From NCBI GenBank assembly GCA_015233565.1, contig JADFXM010000016.1, positions 62,001-126,000 on the forward strand: DNA of 64,000 nt. The letters run 5' to 3'. Numbering within the stretch: position 1 is the stretch's first letter; each line of letters begins with the position of its first letter. Positions 61,115-64,000 of the stretch are shown here, piece by piece. Both the position numbers and the translations under genes were made by a program. Source of the stretch: Candidatus Rifleibacteriota bacterium. GTDB taxonomy: Bacteria; Muiribacteriota; Ozemobacteria; Ozemobacterales; Ozemobacteraceae. Below the pieces are notes generated by a model. It worked only from the letters and a program-made list of their open reading frames with translations, was not told where the DNA came from and ran no database searches.

Positions 61115-64000
61115 ATGGAGAATGAGACCAATTTGCCGCTGACTGATCAAGAATTGAGAAAACTTCTCGACAATGCTTTTGAGGGTTCCGCAAAATCCTG
61201 GCAGGATTTTTGCCAAGTATTTTTCAATCCGGTTCGTTATTTTTTAAAAATTGCGATAAAAGATTCAGGAGCTTCAGATTCAAAAACTTTCGAGCTCTTC
61301 CAGGAAATTCTTTCACTTAAGGATATTCACCCAGAAGAAACCATACGTGCATATGTTTTTAAGAAGGCTTTTTCTTCAGCTTTTCAGACGGAAGGACGAA
61401 ATGAAAAGGCTGCAACAACCAGTCAGGCAATATTAGGGAAGCCAATTTGGCATATTCAAGTTGTCCAGAAAGTTCAAAAACAGGAAATTTATAATCTTTT
61501 TGAACGAACTCTCTTTCATGCCTCCTTTCTTCAAAGATGTGTGTTGAGTCTTTATTATTTCGGTCGACTTTCAATTGCTGAGATGGCCCAGGTAGTTAGC
61601 TTATCTGAGCAGGAAACCGAGAAAATTTTTGTTCGGGCAATGGAAAGAGTTGAAAATTCTATTGCGACAGGGATTAAACTCCCCTTTGCAAACGAAGGAT
61701 CCCGGGATGAAATCGCGACAAAAAAAATGCAGGCAGCGACCGATGAAGAAAACCCAGATTGTCTGGAAGAATTCAGAAAAACATTATTGTCACTCCCTTT
61801 TCCTAAGGCTGATGATGAGGGATTCGGTCTTGAATGCTTTTTCAAGCTGGGGTCAACTCCAGAAATTAAATCTTTGCAGGATGAGGTCGTAGCAAAGAGG
61901 ATTCCGCATTTCAATTCATGTGAAGTTTGCGTAGCAAGACTTCTTGCAGAAAAACTTTTGCGATGCGGAATTGAGGCACATCTAAAGAGTCATGGTTCCG
62001 ATACCATGGAGACCCAGGTTTTTTTTCTGGTAAGGGAAAAGCTTCATCTCAAAGCAAAATCGGGGAACAAACAACCGTTTAATTGGGAATATCCGCTTTG
62101 GATTTTACTTTCCATTGCTATAGGCTGGATAATTTTTGATTCTGTCCATGAAAAAAAAGGAGTAACCCCTCTAAGCAATGTTTCTGAAGTTGCTTCAGAA
62201 ACACAAATTGCATCTAAGACAGCTAACACTTCTGTGGCAAACCCGGCTTCAGGTTCAGAAAAAGTGTTGGGAATTGGTTCTGAAGCGATTAGTTCATCCG
62301 AGGCAAATCTGGGTTCAGGTTCAGAAAAAGTGTTGGGAATTGGTTCCGAAGCGGTTAGTTCATCCGTGGCAAATCTGGGTTCAAGTTCAGAAAAAGTGTT
62401 AGGAATTGGCTCTGAAGCGGTTAGTTCATCCGTGGCAAACCCGGCTTCAGGTTCAGAAAAAGTGTTAGGAATTGGTTCCGAAGCGATTAGCCAACCTGTG
62501 GTAAAGTTAGCTTCAGGTTCCGGAAAGATGATTGGGATTTCTTCTGAATCTATTGAATCATCAGGACAGATAGCCTCTGGTTTGACTGAAAAAGCAAATG
62601 TCGCTTCTGCTGAAAAGAAAGAAGAACCGAAAATTGCAAATACGGAAAGTGTTACGGAATCTGTCGGAATAATTAGTTCCAGGGTACTTTATACAGACGG
62701 AACCTCCGGGACAAATATTTTGTTGGGGAAATCGGCAACTTCTTCTCTCCAATTCCCTGAAGGTTTGATTGCCACTGTTTCCAACTCAACCGAGGTGGCA
62801 TCTGCAGAAAGTAATCCTATTGGTGTTCAAAAAACTTCTGTAGAGGTTTCGAAACAAACTCAGGGTGCTGGCGTTGCTACAGATGCAAGCAAAATGGCTA
62901 ACGTTGAATCCGGGACCAGCGCACAAAATTCAGCATCGCCATCTTCAAGTGCCCCCAAGGTAGTTTCATCCCCAACAGTAGAATTGGCTACTGCCCCGGT
63001 AGAAACAGCTTCAACAGAAGTAAAAATTGCTTCTGAAGCTATGGAGTTAATTACTGAAAATAATCCAGTAGTTCCTGAACAGAAGAAACGAATCGTTGAA
63101 AAAATAAAAGTTGAGTCTGAAACTGAAACTGAAACCAAGGAGTCTGTTGCAACTCAGACTGAAAGTGTCGTTGCTGAAACAGTTGCGACTGGGTCCAAGA
63201 CTTCTGTTGCAGTGCAATCACAAATGAAAACCGCAAAACAATTTGAAATTGCTTCAAAGAAGGCTTATATCGAAACTTCAGTTTCTCCAAAATCTTCTGG
63301 TGGTAAATCCAAGAATAAAAACTCAAACGCAGGCAAAATGGAAAATAAAAAACCTTTGGTTGCAGTGCAAAAGCCAATTGAGACAGCCGTTTCTTCTCAA
63401 CCTTCGATTTTGGCACCCGAAATTGAAACCTCAACTTCTGTAACAATCGAGAAAAAGAATGCTGAGAAGGCAACTAACTCATTGTTGGCCTCCGAAACTT
63501 TTCCAATCGAATCCAAGCCAGCTCAAGAGATTTCGCAAAAAACGGATTCAGGAATCGAGACGGTGAGTAAGACCGGAGTTGAAACAGAAACAAAGACAGG
63601 CGCTGAGAAAAATACCTCACTACCAGAGACAGTTTTTGTGCGGGGCAATAAGACAACTGTAAAAACTGCTCCCGAAGAGGTTGCCTCTAATACACATTCT
63701 TCTGTAGAGCCAGCTTCTGCAGAGTCGCCTTTTGCAGAGCCAACTTCGGTAGAGCCAACTTCTGAGCCATCTTCTGTAAAGCCATCTTCTGCAGAGTCGC
63801 CTTCGGTAAAGCCAGCTTTCGTAAAGCCACCTGTTGTAAAGCCGTCTTCTACAAAGCCATCCCCGAAATCGATATCCGATAAAGCTAAAATCAACCAACA
63901 TATTTCCCAATCCCCGAAAAATCTTATTGGACAACCCCAAACTCAGCTTCTTCCCAAAATTAGCCAAGTTCCTTCAAGTCCCAAAAACCTAATGGCTCAT
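61115..64000 (+). CDS. ECF-sigma/zinc anti-sigma fusion with repetitive extracytoplasmic tail, partial
   Basis: The frame is open from ATG 61115 to the window's end (962 codons, no stop seen), so it is 3'-partial. Residues about 10-100 are helical and sigma-region-2-like; LQRCVLSLYYFGRLSIAEMA at about 140-160 and the following helix resemble the region 4 helix-turn-helix. At H265-x3-C269-x2-C272 (HFNSCEVC) lies the zinc motif of ZAS anti-sigma factors, then a membrane helix (YPLWILLSIAIGWIIFDS, about 326-343). The remainder is a low-complexity Ser/Glu/Ala/Thr/Pro-rich tail that includes 66 bp tandem repeats. This order suggests a membrane-held sigma factor freed by proteolysis. The sigma call is moderate; the zinc motif and the helix are clear. 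Confidence 0.65.
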   Translation, partial: MENETNLPLTDQELRKLLDNAFEGSAKSWQDFCQVFFNPVRYFLKIAIKDSGASDSKTFELFQEILSLKDIHPEETIRAYVFKKAFSSAFQTEGRNEKAATTSQAILGKPIWHIQVVQKVQKQEIYNLFERTLFHASFLQRCVLSLYYFGRLSIAEMAQVVSLSEQETEKIFVRAMERVENSIATGIKLPFANEGSRDEIATKKMQAATDEENPDCLEEFRKTLLSLPFPKADDEGFGLECFFKLGSTPEIKSLQDEVVAKRIPHFNSCEVCVARLLAEKLLRCGIEAHLKSHGSDTMETQVFFLVREKLHLKAKSGNKQPFNWEYPLWILLSIAIGWIIFDSVHEKKGVTPLSNVSEVASETQIASKTANTSVANPASGSEKVLGIGSEAISSSEANLGSGSEKVLGIGSEAVSSSVANLGSSSEKVLGIGSEAVSSSVANPASGSEKVLGIGSEAISQPVVKLASGSGKMIGISSESIESSGQIASGLTEKANVASAEKKEEPKIANTESVTESVGIISSRVLYTDGTSGTNILLGKSATSSLQFPEGLIATVSNSTEVASAESNPIGVQKTSVEVSKQTQGAGVATDASKMANVESGTSAQNSASPSSSAPKVVSSPTVELATAPVETASTEVKIASEAMELITENNPVVPEQKKRIVEKIKVESETETETKESVATQTESVVAETVATGSKTSVAVQSQMKTAKQFEIASKKAYIETSVSPKSSGGKSKNKNSNAGKMENKKPLVAVQKPIETAVSSQPSILAPEIETSTSVTIEKKNAEKATNSLLASETFPIESKPAQEISQKTDSGIETVSKTGVETETKTGAEKNTSLPETVFVRGNKTTVKTAPEEVASNTHSSVEPASAESPFAEPTSVEPTSEPSSVKPSSAESPSVKPAFVKPPVVKPSSTKPSPKSISDKAKINQHISQSPKNLIGQPQTQLLPKISQVPSSPKNLMAH
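62251..62530 (+). repeat. 66 bp tandem repeat, four to five copies
   Basis: Units begin at 62251, 62317, 62383, 62449 and, more diverged, 62515, each 66 bases. They encode the 22-residue unit whose core is KVLGIGSEA followed by SSS-ANLGSGSE. Point changes between copies are few, so the expansion is recent. Confidence 0.9.

Noticed and set aside
62251..62530. 66 bp repeats as a CRISPR array
   Set aside because: The units are contiguous, in frame and without unique spacers; they are coding repeats.
1..64000. tRNA, rRNA or known riboswitch
   Set aside because: No T-arm-like GTTCGAATC element with matching stems, no rRNA segment and no recognisable riboswitch core was seen by reading both strands; weak ncRNAs could be missed.

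Overview
The window comes from an AT-rich, gene-dense chromosome of a diderm bacterium. The envelope evidence is two Skp/OmpH-like periplasmic proteins, two small outer-membrane barrel-like proteins, many signal peptides and type IV pilin-like genes. The mixture of giant surface proteins, TPR/HEAT proteins, SpoIIE-type phosphatases and large unassigned secreted proteins resembles poorly cultured groups such as Candidatus Riflebacteria, but that placement is a guess. No rRNA, tRNA, CRISPR array or intact insertion sequence was recognised.

Layout. 1-6.3 kb: two Skp-like proteins and a 1400-residue secreted protein, closed by a strong terminator. 6.3-9 kb: a small siroheme/[4Fe-4S] protein and a secreted helical-toroid-like protein, both on the minus strand. 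9.4-13.3 kb: a PAS-receiver protein and a membrane SpoIIE-type phosphatase. 13.6-25.6 kb: a TPR protein with a decayed metalloprotease-like domain, a GH13 glucan hydrolase, three prepilin-like genes with a large secreted partner, and a TPR/HEAT protein. 25.7-31.4 kb: a STAS protein, a membrane ferredoxin fused to a PaaK-like ligase, and a zinc-ribbon/propeller protein. 31.8-35.7 kb: a TauE-like transporter, CysD and a CysN-CysC fusion, which together make PAPS.

The most interesting part is 36-48.5 kb, which reads as a lasso-peptide-type RiPP cluster. An unannotated 56-codon precursor gene (37908-38078) and a decayed second copy sit directly before an asparagine-synthetase-like macrolactam synthetase. 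Two HPr-kinase-like proteins, a PAPS-dependent sulfotransferase, a PqqD/RRE protein, a GT9 glycosyltransferase, a nucleotidyltransferase and a FAAL-carrier-acyltransferase fusion follow in one close-packed run. The PAPS genes upstream could feed the sulfotransferase, and a diverged ~150 bp repeat lies ahead of both gene sets. The usual leader peptidase (B2) and exporter are not in the window.

48.9-64 kb: a small cysteine-rich protein, an outer-membrane barrel, an ornithine-cyclodeaminase-like enzyme, a transglutaminase-elicitor-like secreted protein with a Pro-Thr repeat, an MFS transporter coupled to a degenerate sensor kinase, an NHL protein, a class III adenylate cyclase with HEAT repeats, a second barrel, and a long gene running off the window that fuses an ECF-sigma-like domain to a zinc anti-sigma motif, a membrane segment and a repetitive tail. 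Several dispersed intergenic repeat families (9.2/53.6 kb; 26.2/54.1 kb; 32.6/37.7 kb; 13.4/31.6/35.7 kb) link distant parts of the window.
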